64,000 nt of DNA from NCBI RefSeq assembly GCF_002192415.1, contig NZ_CP021780.1, positions 930,001 through 994,000 on the forward strand, given 5' to 3'. Under the pieces are notes generated by a model. That model did not search any database. It saw only the letters and a program-made list of their open reading frames with translations, and was not told where the DNA came from. Both the position numbers and the translations under genes were made by a program. Origin of the DNA: Paenibacillus donghaensis (lineage in GTDB: Bacteria; Bacillota; Bacilli; Paenibacillales; Paenibacillaceae). Positions 43,056 through 51,989 of the stretch are shown one piece after another (position 1 is the stretch's first letter; every line of letters starts with the position of its first letter).

Positions 43056-43931
43056 ATGAAAAGTGAAACAGAACAGCCGGTAACGGCTGGCATCGGTGAG
43101 GTTACGGCCGAACGGGCGCTTACCGAAGCAGAGCGGGAGATGGCAAGTGCGCTTGGCCTTGTGGATGAGGAGGAAGGGACGGGTGCGGCAGAAGCTTTGG
43201 TGGACAACTCGGCGGTAGTTCCAGTGGCAACGGGCACGTTGTATGGTGTGGGCGTCGGTCCCGGTGATCCTGAGCTGATTACGGTAAAAGCCTGCCGGCT
43301 GCTGCGTGAATGTCCCGTTATTGCCTACCCTGCTGCGCGGAAAGGCGGCAAATCCTACGCACATGAAATCGTGAATATGTATGTCAATGCGGAGGAGAAG
43401 ATCCTGCTTGGCCTTGTTTTTCCCATGAGCAAGGACTCTGTGCTGCTGGAGAACAGCTGGAAACGGACCGCTGAGCTATGCTGGGAGGAGCTGCGGCTGG
43501 GCCGTGATGTGGCTTTTGTGACGGAGGGCGACCCTAATTTGTACAGTACCTTTATCCATCTGGCCCGCTTGATGCAGGAGCTGTATCCGGGGGTGACGGT
43601 GGTTTCCGTTCCGGGCATCTCGTCGGTGCTGGGTGCTGCGGCTGCGCTGGAACGTCCGCTGGCTGACGGGAATGAACGTCTGGGGATTATCCCGGCGACG
43701 GATGACCGTGAGGCGCTTAGGGAAGCGCTGCTGCATCATGACACTGTCGTATTCCTGAAGGTGGCGAAGGTGCTGGACACCGTGCTGGACGTGCTGGAGG
43801 AGCTGGGCCTCGGCGGCAAAGCATCCGTGGTCACGAAGGTCTCCTCCCCGTATGAAGCAATCTGGCTGGATGCGCGTGAGCTGCGCGGCCAGCCGCTGGA
43901 ATATTTGAGCCTGATGGTGGTGAGCAAATGA
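43056..43931 (+). CDS. cbiL: Cobalt-precorrin-2 C20-methyltransferase CbiL, with N-terminal extension
   Basis: A 291-residue SAM-dependent uroporphyrin-III-methylase-type enzyme. The core begins at about residue 60 (LYGVGVGPGDPELITVKACRLL) and shows YPAARKGGKSYAHEIV, VTEGDPNLYSTF and VPGISSVLGAAAAL. The first ~58 residues (acidic, MKSETEQPVTAGIGEV onward) are outside the normal family start; a GTG-type internal start before the core is possible, but TAGGAG precedes ATG 43056. It restarts the cbi genes after the IS66 element; an ATGA overlap links it to cbiF. Confidence 0.93.
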   Translation: MKSETEQPVTAGIGEVTAERALTEAEREMASALGLVDEEEGTGAAEALVDNSAVVPVATGTLYGVGVGPGDPELITVKACRLLRECPVIAYPAARKGGKSYAHEIVNMYVNAEEKILLGLVFPMSKDSVLLENSWKRTAELCWEELRLGRDVAFVTEGDPNLYSTFIHLARLMQELYPGVTVVSVPGISSVLGAAAALERPLADGNERLGIIPATDDREALREALLHHDTVVFLKVAKVLDTVLDVLEELGLGGKASVVTKVSSPYEAIWLDARELRGQPLEYLSLMVVSK

Positions 43932-44821
43932 CGACTGAGCAAATGACAATGGCTGTGTTGGAGGCCAAGGTATATATCGTAGGCGCAGGACCGGGCGATC
44001 CCGAGCTGATTACGTTAAAAGGCAGCCGGATTCTGCGTTCGGCGGATCTGGTGCTGTATGCCGATTCTCTGGTCAGCGAGGAGCTGGTCCGCAGTGCCAA
44101 AGCCGGGGCCGAGGTGCTGCAGAGCTCCGGGATGGATCTGGAGCAGCAGGTCGAGGTAATGGCCTCCTATGTCAGAGCGGGCTTAAGCGTAGCCCGCGTT
44201 CACACCGGGGACCCCTCCATGTATGGAGCGATCCTGGAGCAGATGTCGCTGCTGAAGCTGCTCGGCATCTCCTGCGAGATCATCCCCGGCGTCAGCTCGG
44301 TGTTCGCGTCGGCCGCCGCGCTGGGCGCGGAGCTGACGGTTCCGGGGCTGACGCAGACCGTCATCCTGACGCGCGCCGAGGGGCGCACGCCGGTGCCGGA
44401 CCGCGAGCAGCTGCGCCTGCTCGCTTCGCACCACTGCACCGTGGCGCTGTTCCTCAGCGCCTCGCTGGCCGGGCACGCCACGGCGGAATTCCTCGCCGCA
44501 GGCTGGAATCCCGACACTCCGGTGGCCGTGGTGAAGCGGGCCACCTGGCCGGACCAGCAGATTCTGCACACCACGGTGCAGAATCTGGAGCCGGACCTGC
44601 ATGAAGCAGGCATTACGATGCATGCGATGATTCTGGCCGGCTGGGCGCTTGACCCACAGCTGATTGACGGCGGAGGACACCGCTCGAAGCTGTATGACAA
44701 GAAGTTTACTCATGGCTGCCGGGAAGGGGTGGCGGAAGCTGTAATCGGGTCAGTGGATAACACTGCTGTTAGTGAAGCTGGGCAAGCCGCTCCTCCGCAA
44801 GAGGCAGCAGATGGAGTATAG
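43928..44821 (+). CDS. cbiF: Cobalt-precorrin-4 C11-methyltransferase CbiF
   Basis: A 297-residue methyltransferase of the same fold. It has VYIVGAGPGDPELITLKGSRIL, LVLYADSLVSEEL, ARVHTGDPSMYGAILEQM and IIPGVSSVFASAAALGAELT, standard for CbiF/CobM. The C-terminal 40 residues are extra and low in conservation. Overlaps both neighbours (cbiL by 4, cbiG by 11 bases). Confidence 0.95.
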   Translation: MTTEQMTMAVLEAKVYIVGAGPGDPELITLKGSRILRSADLVLYADSLVSEELVRSAKAGAEVLQSSGMDLEQQVEVMASYVRAGLSVARVHTGDPSMYGAILEQMSLLKLLGISCEIIPGVSSVFASAAALGAELTVPGLTQTVILTRAEGRTPVPDREQLRLLASHHCTVALFLSASLAGHATAEFLAAGWNPDTPVAVVKRATWPDQQILHTTVQNLEPDLHEAGITMHAMILAGWALDPQLIDGGGHRSKLYDKKFTHGCREGVAEAVIGSVDNTAVSEAGQAAPPQEAADGV

Positions 44822-45929
44822 ACAGAACAAATACGCAGCGGTTGCCATTACCAGGAACGGCATCCAGCTCGCGCGGCGTCTTGGAGAACGGCTGGAGGGC
44901 AGCGTGGTCTATGGTTATTCCAAATACAGCGACGGAGCGGCGGAGGGGCCAAACTGCTATTTTTTTGATCAGCCGCTGCAAGAATTGCTGCCCCGCCTGT
45001 TCGCACAATACGAGGGCATCATCCTGTTCTTCTCGCTCGGGGCGGTGGTCCGCCTGATCGCTCCGCTATTGCAAGACAAAAAAACCGATCCGGCTGTCAT
45101 CGCCATCGACGAACAGGGACGGCATGTAATCAGCGTATTGTCCGGCCATCTTGGCGGGGCTAACGCGCTGACGCTGACCATCGCCGGGCTGCTGGAGAGC
45201 CGTCCGGTGATAACCACTGCTTCGGATGTCCAAGGGAATCTGGCAGTGGACTTGCTTGGGCAGGAGTATGGCTGGAGAGCCGACAGCTTCGAGGGAATGA
45301 AGACCGTCAGCGCGGCGCTGGTGAACGGAGAACCTGTTGTGCTGCTGCAGGAGAGCGGAGAGCGCGGCTGGCTGCAGGCTGGAACTGCTCTGCCAGGACA
45401 TGTGAGGCTCTGCCGAACTATGACTGAGGCTACGGCAGCTCCCTTCACGGCAGCGATCCTGGTCACAGACCGGCTGCTTGCTGACTCGGAGCTGCTGGCA
45501 CTGGGAAGCCGGAGCGTACTATACCGCCCGCGTTCGCTGGTGCTGGGCATCGGCTGCAACCGCGGCACCTCGGCAGAGGAGCTGGAGGCAACGGTGGAAG
45601 CAGTATTGAAGGAGCAGAGGCTGTCATTGTCCAGCGTCAGGAACGTGGCGACCATCGATCTGAAGGGCGATGAAGCCGGACTGCTCACGCTGTGCGGCAA
45701 ATACGGCTGGGAGCTGGCCCTGTTCACACCGGCACAGCTTAATACCGTGCCGCTGGAGACTCCATCGGCTGTCGTGTTTAGAGCCACTGGGGCCTATGGA
45801 GTCTGTGAACCGGCGGCTGTGCTGTCTTCGGGTGCGGAGGACTTGCTGCTGGGCAAGCGCGCAAGCGGCAACGTGACGGTCGCCATCGCCCGGATTCTTT
45901 TTGACGGGGCAGAGGAGGAAGAAACATGA
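44811..45929 (+). CDS. cbiG: Cobalt-precorrin-5A hydrolase CbiG
   Basis: A 372-residue enzyme that opens the delta-lactone and releases the two-carbon fragment as acetaldehyde. N-terminal domain with YAAVAITRNGIQLARRL, the middle FFSLGAVVRLIAPLLQDKKTDPAV, VISVLSGHLGGANALT, and the C-terminal LVLGIGCNRGTSAEEL with RNVATIDLKGDEAGL. ATG 44811 is chosen as the family starts there; an upstream in-frame GTG at 44772 lies in cbiF. ATGA overlap with cbiA. Confidence 0.94.
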   Translation: MEYRQNKYAAVAITRNGIQLARRLGERLEGSVVYGYSKYSDGAAEGPNCYFFDQPLQELLPRLFAQYEGIILFFSLGAVVRLIAPLLQDKKTDPAVIAIDEQGRHVISVLSGHLGGANALTLTIAGLLESRPVITTASDVQGNLAVDLLGQEYGWRADSFEGMKTVSAALVNGEPVVLLQESGERGWLQAGTALPGHVRLCRTMTEATAAPFTAAILVTDRLLADSELLALGSRSVLYRPRSLVLGIGCNRGTSAEELEATVEAVLKEQRLSLSSVRNVATIDLKGDEAGLLTLCGKYGWELALFTPAQLNTVPLETPSAVVFRATGAYGVCEPAAVLSSGAEDLLLGKRASGNVTVAIARILFDGAEEEET

Positions 45930-47440
45930 ATCGAATGGAGACGCCTGAAGGGTGGCAGCGCCGCAATAGGCTCGTGATTGCGGGTACGGGCAGCGGTTCA
46001 GGCAAAACCACGGTTACCCTGGGGTTGATGCGGGCGTTCGCCCAGCTCGGATTGACCGTGCAAGGCTATAAATGCGGCCCGGATTATATTGATCCGGCCT
46101 ATCATGCTGCCGTTACGGGCAGGCCAACCCGTAATCTGGACTCCTGGATGACCCCGGCCGACTATCTGACCAGCCATTTTCTGCGTTCTTCGGCAGCGGC
46201 GGATGTTTCGATTATTGAAGGGGTCATGGGGCTGTATGATGGCAAAGACCCGCTCGGGCTTGCCGGATCGACAGCCGAGATCGCCATCCTAACCAGCAGC
46301 CCCGTGCTGCTTGTGCTGGATGTGCGCAGCATGGGCCGCAGCGCCGCGGCGACGGTGCTGGGCTTCCGCCAGCTGGAGCCGCAGGTCCGGATCGCAGCGG
46401 TGCTGCTCAACCGCTGCGGCAGCCCCGGCCACTACGAACTGGTGAAGGCGGCTATCGAAGCCGCCTGTGGCATTCCCGTAGTGGGCGGGCTGATGCGGGA
46501 TGCCGCTCTGGTTATTCCTGAGCGGCATTTGGGCTTGCTGCCGGCTGTGGAGCGCGGCGAGCTGGCGCCCTTGTTCGACCGCGCCGCCGCCATGCTGGCC
46601 GCGGGCACGGACCTGCCGCGGCTGTTGGAGCTTGCCGCGGCCGCTCCTGCGCTGCAGGCTCCGCTGCCTGCAGCTTACCCCGCCTCGCCGCCTGCGGGTG
46701 GCTGGCGGGCAGGGCGTAGCTCGGATCAGCAGGCCGCCATGGCCGGGCCTGCTGATCCGAGTGGCCCCTGCGACTTCGTGGCGCAGCGGGCTCCGGTCCT
46801 GGCCGTCGCCCGTGACGCGGCCTTCAACTTCTACTACACGGACAATCTTGAACTCTTGGCCGCTGCGGGAGCGCGGCTCGTCGAGTTCAGTCCGCTCCGT
46901 GGCGAAGCTGTGCCGGAAGAGGCGGACGGCATCTATCTGGGCGGCGGCTTCCCGGAGGAGTTCGCCGCCGCGATTGCCGCCAATGCAGGCTTTATGGAGA
47001 GCCTGCGAGCCGCTGCCGGGCAGGGAAAGCCGCTATATGCAGAATGCGGCGGCTACATGGTGCTGGCCCGCACACTGACGGACCGGGCCGGAGCCGTACA
47101 CCAGATGGCCGGGTTGATTCCTGCCCACAGCGTGATGCAGGCTCGCAGAGCCGCGCTGGGCTACCGCGAGGTAACCGCGCTGGAAGACAATCTGCTGCTG
47201 AAACAAGGCGAGCAGCTGCGCGGCCATGAGTTTCATTACTCTGTCATGACTTACACGGACGAACCGCGCTCCCACGCTTACAGTAGCAATGGGCGCAGCG
47301 GCAGCAGTGTGGAGGGGTATGTGAATGGCAATCTGCTGGCTGCGTACACACATATCCATCTGGCATCTTATCCACCTGCCGCATCGCGTTTTGTTGCGCA
47401 ATGCTGGGCTTTTGCAGCGAGCCGAGGGGTGCAGGCTTAA
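45926..47440 (+). CDS. cbiA: Cobyrinate a,c-diamide synthase CbiA
   Basis: A 504-residue glutamine- and ATP-dependent amidase. The N-terminal P-loop is GTGSGSGKTTVTLGLM, then GYKCGPDYIDPAYH and EGVMGLYDG. The C-terminal class I glutaminase domain has the Cys nucleophile in YAECGGYMVLA and the His in RGHEFHYS. A Pro/Ala-rich linker near 245-290 is somewhat longer than normal. Last cbi gene here, followed by a terminator; later steps (cbiP, cobD and the lower loop) are not in the window. Confidence 0.95.
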   Translation: MNRMETPEGWQRRNRLVIAGTGSGSGKTTVTLGLMRAFAQLGLTVQGYKCGPDYIDPAYHAAVTGRPTRNLDSWMTPADYLTSHFLRSSAAADVSIIEGVMGLYDGKDPLGLAGSTAEIAILTSSPVLLVLDVRSMGRSAAATVLGFRQLEPQVRIAAVLLNRCGSPGHYELVKAAIEAACGIPVVGGLMRDAALVIPERHLGLLPAVERGELAPLFDRAAAMLAAGTDLPRLLELAAAAPALQAPLPAAYPASPPAGGWRAGRSSDQQAAMAGPADPSGPCDFVAQRAPVLAVARDAAFNFYYTDNLELLAAAGARLVEFSPLRGEAVPEEADGIYLGGGFPEEFAAAIAANAGFMESLRAAAGQGKPLYAECGGYMVLARTLTDRAGAVHQMAGLIPAHSVMQARRAALGYREVTALEDNLLLKQGEQLRGHEFHYSVMTYTDEPRSHAYSSNGRSGSSVEGYVNGNLLAAYTHIHLASYPPAASRFVAQCWAFAASRGVQA

Positions 47441-47468
47441 ATCCCTAGCCATAACAATAAATAAGGCA

Positions 47469-47498
47469 AAGAGAGAGGCAAACCTCTCTTATTTGTTG
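47469..47498 (+). terminator. Terminator of the cbi operon
   Basis: AAGAGAGAGG (47469-47478) and CCTCTCTT (47483-47490) pair around a short loop, followed by ATTTGTTGTT. Confidence 0.75.
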
Positions 47499-47679
47499 TT
47501 TATAACAGCCCAGACAGGGCTTTTAAAACAGACATTGATCCCGTAGTTTCAGAATATGCGCTCACATTCCACCTTCGCAGCGCTCCCTTGACGTCTATAC
47601 CTCATCGATGTTTAATACTGCCAACTTGCCTTGGACCACTCGCCACAACCAGACCAACGGCACAAGTATCACGAGCATA

Positions 47680-47958
47680 AATAGCACTAGTAGCGCCAGC
47701 ACTACCAGCGACGAGCAGGAGCACTACCAGCACTAGCGTTCGCGTCATATCCACCAGTGCCATCATTATCACTAACAAATCTACCAGTACCACCAGCATC
47801 CCAGCACTAACAGCACTAACAGCACTAACAGCACTAACAGCACTAACAGCACTAACAGCACTAACAGCACTAACAGCACTAACAGCACTACCAGCACTAC
47901 CAGCACTACCAGCACTAGCAGCTCTACCAGCACCACCAGCTCTACCAGCACCACTAGT
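47680..47958. repeat. 9-bp minisatellite AGCACTAAC
   Basis: Nine exact AGCACTAAC units at 47803-47883, flanked on both sides by variants (AGCACTACC, AGCTCTACC, AGCACCACC) in the same 9-bp register. The period keeps frames open on both strands (Val-Ser-Ala in one), but none has a ribosome site. Confidence 0.92.
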
Positions 47959-48009
47959 TCCACGAGAAGCAAACCCAGCATTGCCCATAACCGTTACTCT
48001 CAGTACCTT

Positions 48010-48200
48010 GCGGACCGTATAGCCTCTATTTGCTCAATTCAGCTCATTTTGCCGGAGTAGCGGACTGTATAGCCTCTAATCACCAATAATTGACCCCAAT
48101 CAAGGGTGAATTGTCAAAATAGCGGCTCCTCAGTCCGCATGCAGGTCGGGTGAGTGGTTTTTGAGCAAATAGGGTCTCCTGAGTCCGTAAGCCGCCGGTT
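48010..48200. repeat. GCGGACTGTATAGCCTCT dyad repeat cluster
   Basis: Forward copies GCGGACCGTATAGCCTCT (48010-48027) and GCGGACTGTATAGCCTCT (48060-48077), with inverted AGCGGCTCCTCAGTCCGC at 48121-48138 and AGGGTCTCCTGAGTCCGT at about 48171-48188. Palindromic, non-coding. The following 48200-48460 has TTCAACTACTC-like short repeats and no gene. Confidence 0.65.
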
Positions 48201-48467
48201 TCCGTTCGATTCAAGCAATAGTTCAGCAAGAGCCACAGATGTGCGATGAGAACTACTGAAACTTCTTCAACTACTCAATTTTTCAACTACTCCAATTATT
48301 TCAATTACTCCGTGCACCAGCTGGACTTGATCTTTGATACCATACCGGTGAACAGCGCATCGAGTAATTTGCAGTAGTCTTACCCAGTGAAAAATGATAT
48401 CGTTAAGTGATAGGTTAACAGGTTGCTAATCACTGAAGGGCATGAATTTAGGAGGGAATTACAGAAT

Positions 48468-49346
48468 ATGAAACTTCTTGGTGCAATTGAAGCAGGCGGG
48501 ACCAAGTTTGTCTGTGGGATTGGAAATGAAGACGGTACCATCCTGGACCGGGTTAGCTTTCCGACACTGACTCCGCAGGAGACGATGGGGCAGGTATTGG
48601 AATATTTTAAGAACAAAGAGGTTGAGGCTATCGGGATCGGATCGTTTGGACCGATTGATCCGGTGCTTGGCAGCCCTACTTACGGTTACATAACAACAAC
48701 TCCGAAGCCCCACTGGGGCCAATATAATCTGGTCGGAACGGTTGCGGAACAAGTTAATGTGCCGATTGGCTTCGACACCGATGTGAACGGGGCGGCGCTG
48801 GGCGAATACAAATGGGGTGCAGCACAGGGCCTCGACAGCTGCCTGTATATCACCGTCGGCACCGGAATTGGAGCAGGTGCTGTGGTCGGCGGCAAAATGG
48901 TACACGGTTTGTCACATCCCGAGATGGGCCATATTCTAGTGCGCCGTCATCCTGAGGATACTTTTGAAGGCTTCTGTCCTTACCATGGCGATTGCCTTGA
49001 AGGTCTGGCCGCAGGTCCGGCCATCGGCAGCCGCTGGGGCAAGCCCGCTGGTGAGCTTCCGGCTGATCACCCGGCCTGGGAGATGGAAGCCCACTATCTC
49101 GCGCACGCACTGATGAATTATGTGCTGATCCTGTCTCCACAGAAGATTGTCATGGGCGGCGGCGTGATGAAGCAGACCCAGCTGTTCCCGCTGATTCACC
49201 GCAAGCTGCAGGAGCTGCTGGCCGGCTATGTACAGCATCCGGCACTGAATGCCGGCATCGGCAGCTATGTGGTGCCGCCGCAACTGGGCGACAACGCAGG
49301 CTTATCCGGAGCGCTTGGTCTCGCCAAGCTGGCGCTGGAAGTATAA
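48468..49346 (+). CDS. Fructokinase, ROK family
   Basis: A 292-residue sugar kinase of the ROK family that phosphorylates fructose to fructose-6-phosphate. It has [15 protein letters not shown] (ATP loop), [39 protein letters not shown], and the zinc ligands in [29 protein letters not shown], standard for bacterial ROK fructokinases (Bacillus YdhR, called GmuE when linked to mannan use). ATG 48468 is preceded by GGAGGG. Free-standing, ending at a strong terminator. Confidence 0.93.
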   Translation: [292 protein letters not shown]

Positions 49347-49436
49347 GAATTTATAAGTTCCGTTCAGTAGATTAGGGATTGACTACGGCCTAATATATGG
49401 TATCCTTGGATTTAACAGTATAGCATCTAATGAGGG

Positions 49437-49476
49437 AGCACCTCTTTCGCGATTATCGTGAGAGAGGTGCTTTTTT
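49437..49476 (+). terminator. Terminator after fructokinase
   Basis: AGCACCTCTTTC (49437-49448) pairs with GAGAGAGGTGCT (49460-49471), then TTTTTT. Confidence 0.9.
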
Positions 49477-49583
49477 GTGTCTTGTGGGGTATGACGGCAG
49501 CAATCGGCCCCATAGAAGGGAGCGTAAACCTCCAATGGCATAGCAAATATGCTTACTGTAAGACCAGGAAGGTAGGGATGATT

Positions 49584-50600
49584 ATGCAAATTGTATTCAT
49601 GAACCGTTTGTCCAGATGCTCGACAGTGGAAGAGGAGATTTTTGCCCAGCTGTGGATTGGTGAGGAGGAAGGGGTGTGGAGTCTGGGCTGGCGTGATTTC
49701 TCCAGCGGCGGGGAGAGCGAAGATCACTTGTGGTATGAGGGCGGTTCCTGGAATGAGATGCTCTGCGTATACAGGCATGAGCTTGCCGTGAAGATGGGGG
49801 ATGGATACCGTCCCTTAATCGATGGGGTGTTCCATGAGGAGGATGGTCTGAACAGCCGTAACCAGGAGCAGCAGAAGCTGCAGTTCTACAGTGAGCATCA
49901 CGGCAATGAGCAGGTGTATGAGCAGCTGTGCGCCTGGCGCAGGGGCAGGGCCTCCAGCGAACGGAAAGCGCCCTATATTCTGGCGAGCAACCGGCTGCTG
50001 CGGATGTTAAGTGCTTTTCTGCCGCAGACTCTGGAGGAGCTGCTGCAGATTCCGGGGATTGGCGAAACCAAGGCCGCCCAGTACGGCCCGGATTGGCTGG
50101 CCATCACAGCTACTGCAGCCCGTGAGCACGGCTTTCCGCTGAAATGGGTGCATGAGGCGGTAGGTGAGGAAGCCTTCATCTCCTGGCTATACAAGCAGAA
50201 GGAGATCAAATACAAGAAGCAACTGGAGCATCTGCGCCTGCGGCGGGTGCTGCTGCAGGGCATCGAGGGTGGCAACGACATGGATCAGCTGAAGGCTGCC
50301 AGCGGCGTGGGCCGCCGCGAGCTGCTTGAAGCCGTGGAAGAGCTGGAGAAGGACGGCTATTCCGTGGAGAAGCTGATCGAGCAGGAACTGGGGGAGGTCC
50401 CGGGCAGCGAGCAGCAGGCGATCTGGCAGGCTTATGAGGAGCTGGGCGATATGTTTCTGAAGCCTGTGCTGCATAAGGTTTATGGAGAGGACTTCGCCGC
50501 CGCTGAAGGACTGGATATGTATTATGAGCGCCTGCGGCTGGTCCGCATCCGCTTCCGGCGGGCACAGCACACCACGTCCGAGCTTAGTGCCACCAGCTGA
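49584..50600 (+). CDS. HRDC-domain protein
   Basis: A 338-residue protein with an unassigned N-terminal half, an HRDC domain at about 110-185 (QVYEQLCAWRRGRASSERKA, ASNRLLRMLSAFLP, LLQIPGIGETKAAQYG), and a C-terminal helical part with ASGVGRRELLEAVEELEKDG. HRDC is a nucleic-acid binding module seen in RecQ helicases and RNase D, and there is no helicase or nuclease domain here. Similar stand-alone proteins occur in Paenibacillus, function unknown. ATG 49584 is chosen with AGGAAGG before it; ATG 49578 is also in frame. Confidence 0.8.
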   Translation: MQIVFMNRLSRCSTVEEEIFAQLWIGEEEGVWSLGWRDFSSGGESEDHLWYEGGSWNEMLCVYRHELAVKMGDGYRPLIDGVFHEEDGLNSRNQEQQKLQFYSEHHGNEQVYEQLCAWRRGRASSERKAPYILASNRLLRMLSAFLPQTLEELLQIPGIGETKAAQYGPDWLAITATAAREHGFPLKWVHEAVGEEAFISWLYKQKEIKYKKQLEHLRLRRVLLQGIEGGNDMDQLKAASGVGRRELLEAVEELEKDGYSVEKLIEQELGEVPGSEQQAIWQAYEELGDMFLKPVLHKVYGEDFAAAEGLDMYYERLRLVRIRFRRAQHTTSELSATS

Positions 50601-50727
50601 GGGGAGGTTTCTGCAAGTGCAGGCACACATCGGCGTCGGCTGTGCGCACCGAGCACATGTGTAGGGTCCTGAGGCGTTGTAAAAAGGAATGAATCCTTGA
50701 ATCTCGCTCGGCGAGATATAGGTGGAG

Positions 50728-50910
50728 GAAAATAAGGGATATACCCCCTAAATTTCGCTCAGTAAGCGTGAAAGCGAAAAAAATAAGGGATATATCCCTT
50801 AAATTTTGCTCAACAAGCCTGCGGGCGCAAAAAATAAAGGATATATCCCTTAAATTCTGCTCAGCAAGCCTGAGAGCGAAAAAAATAAAGGATAAATCCC
50901 TTAAATATCC
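50728..50910 (+). repeat. 51-bp repeats with AAGGGATATATCCCTT palindrome
   Basis: Three to four units of about 51 bp, each with A-run, AAGGGATATATCCCTTAAAT and GCTCAGCAAGCCTGAGAGCG or variants. The core AAGGGATATATCCCTT is a perfect palindrome in one unit and one base off in others. Runs directly into the 54-bp array. Confidence 0.8.
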
Positions 50911-50922
50911 GCCGTCCCGCGC

Positions 50923-51630
50923 CGTAAGCCGCCCGCGCACAGTCCCGCGCCAACAGCGTCCGCGCAATGTCCCGGCCGTAAGCCGCCCGCGCACAGTCCC
51001 GCGCCAACAGCGTCCGCGCAATGTCCCGGCCGTAAGCCGCCCGCGCACAGTCCCGCCCCCCCCCCCCCCCCCCGCGCACAGTCCCGCGCCAACAGCGTCC
51101 GCGCAATGTCCCGGCCGTAAGCCGCCCGCGCACAGTCCCGCGCCAACAGCGTCCGCGCAATGTCCCGGCCGTAAGCCGCCCGCGCACAGTCCCGCGCCAA
51201 CAGCGTCCGCGCAATGTCCCGGCCGTAAGCCGCCCGCGCACAGTCCCGCGCCAACAGCGTCCGCGCAATGTCCCGGCCGTAAGCCGCCCGCGCACAGTCC
51301 CGCGCCAACAGCGTCCGCGCAATGTCCCGGCCGTAAGCCGCCCGCGCACAGTCCCGCGCCAACAGCGTCCGCGCAATGTCCCGGCCGTAAGCCGCCCGCG
51401 CACAGTCCCGCGCCAACAGCGTCCGCGCAATGTCCCGGCCGTAAGCCGCCTGCGCACAGTCCCGCGCCAACAGCGTCCGCGCAATGTCCCGGCCGTAAGC
51501 CGCCCGCGCACAGTCCCGCGCCAACAGCGTCCGCGCAATGTCCCGCGCCGTAAGCCGCCCGCGCACAGTCCCGCGCCAACAGCGTCCGCGCAATGTCCCG
51601 GCCGTAAGCCGCCCGCGCACAGTCCCACCC
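50923..51630. repeat. 54-bp GC-rich tandem array, about 13 copies
   Basis: Units begin CGTAAGCCGCCCGCGCACAG and continue with CCGCGCCAACAGCGTCCGCG to CAATGTCCCGGC. Starts are at 50923, 50977, 51031, 51116, 51170, 51224, 51278, 51332, 51386, 51440, 51494, 51549 and 51603. Units are almost identical; one is split by 18 C at 51056-51073. The length is a multiple of three, so open frames of over 200 codons appear in several frames on both strands; these are not taken as genes. Confidence 0.95.
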
Positions 51631-51767
51631 TGCTAGTCGCCGCGAACTGTGTAAGCGACCCAAGCCACCTACGCACTGTGCCCGGGGCTGCCAGGCCACA
51701 ATGTTACCTCTCCAAAAAATGGTTAAAACCACCTATGTCATACGCTAACGTAGAGGAGGTTGCACCC

Positions 51768-51989
51768 ATGAGGACTTTTAGCAGAGGGATGTTGTATCGT
51801 ATAGGAGTTATGGTATATTTTCATACCGCTGCTGGTTATTATTTTTTTGGCGTGTCGTATATGCAGAGCAGAGGTGAGGAAGAGGAACGGAGCGGGTTCA
51901 TCAGCATCACGATTAACGTTGCCCATATGCAAAAAGACGAAGGTATCTTCCCTCACGGTGAAGAGCCTTCGTCTACATTAAAAATATAA
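51768..51989 (+). CDS. Hypothetical small membrane protein
   Basis: A 73-codon frame with a good AGGAGG at 51753-51758 and one hydrophobic stretch (about 8-33, MLYRIGVMVYFHTAAGYYFF). Its end overlaps the reverse-strand terminator hairpin at 51935-51974, and no family is recognised. It may not be a real gene. Confidence 0.35.
   Translation: MRTFSRGMLYRIGVMVYFHTAAGYYFFGVSYMQSRGEEEERSGFISITINVAHMQKDEGIFPHGEEPSSTLKI
51931..51974 (-). terminator. Terminator of corA
   Basis: AGACGAAGG (51935-51943) pairs with CCTTCGTCT (51966-51974); read on the minus strand it ends in TTTTT. Located downstream of corA. Confidence 0.75.

Noticed and set aside
47602..47988. Collagen-like reverse frame over the 9-bp minisatellite
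   Set aside because: No ribosome site, no regular Gly-X-Y triplets beyond the repeat, and another frame on the same strand is equally open.
50768..51732. Long open frames on both strands of the 54-bp array (up to about 380 codons)
   Set aside because: Unit length is a multiple of three, so open frames arise automatically. No ribosome site, no domain, biased Pro/Ala/Arg composition on both strands.
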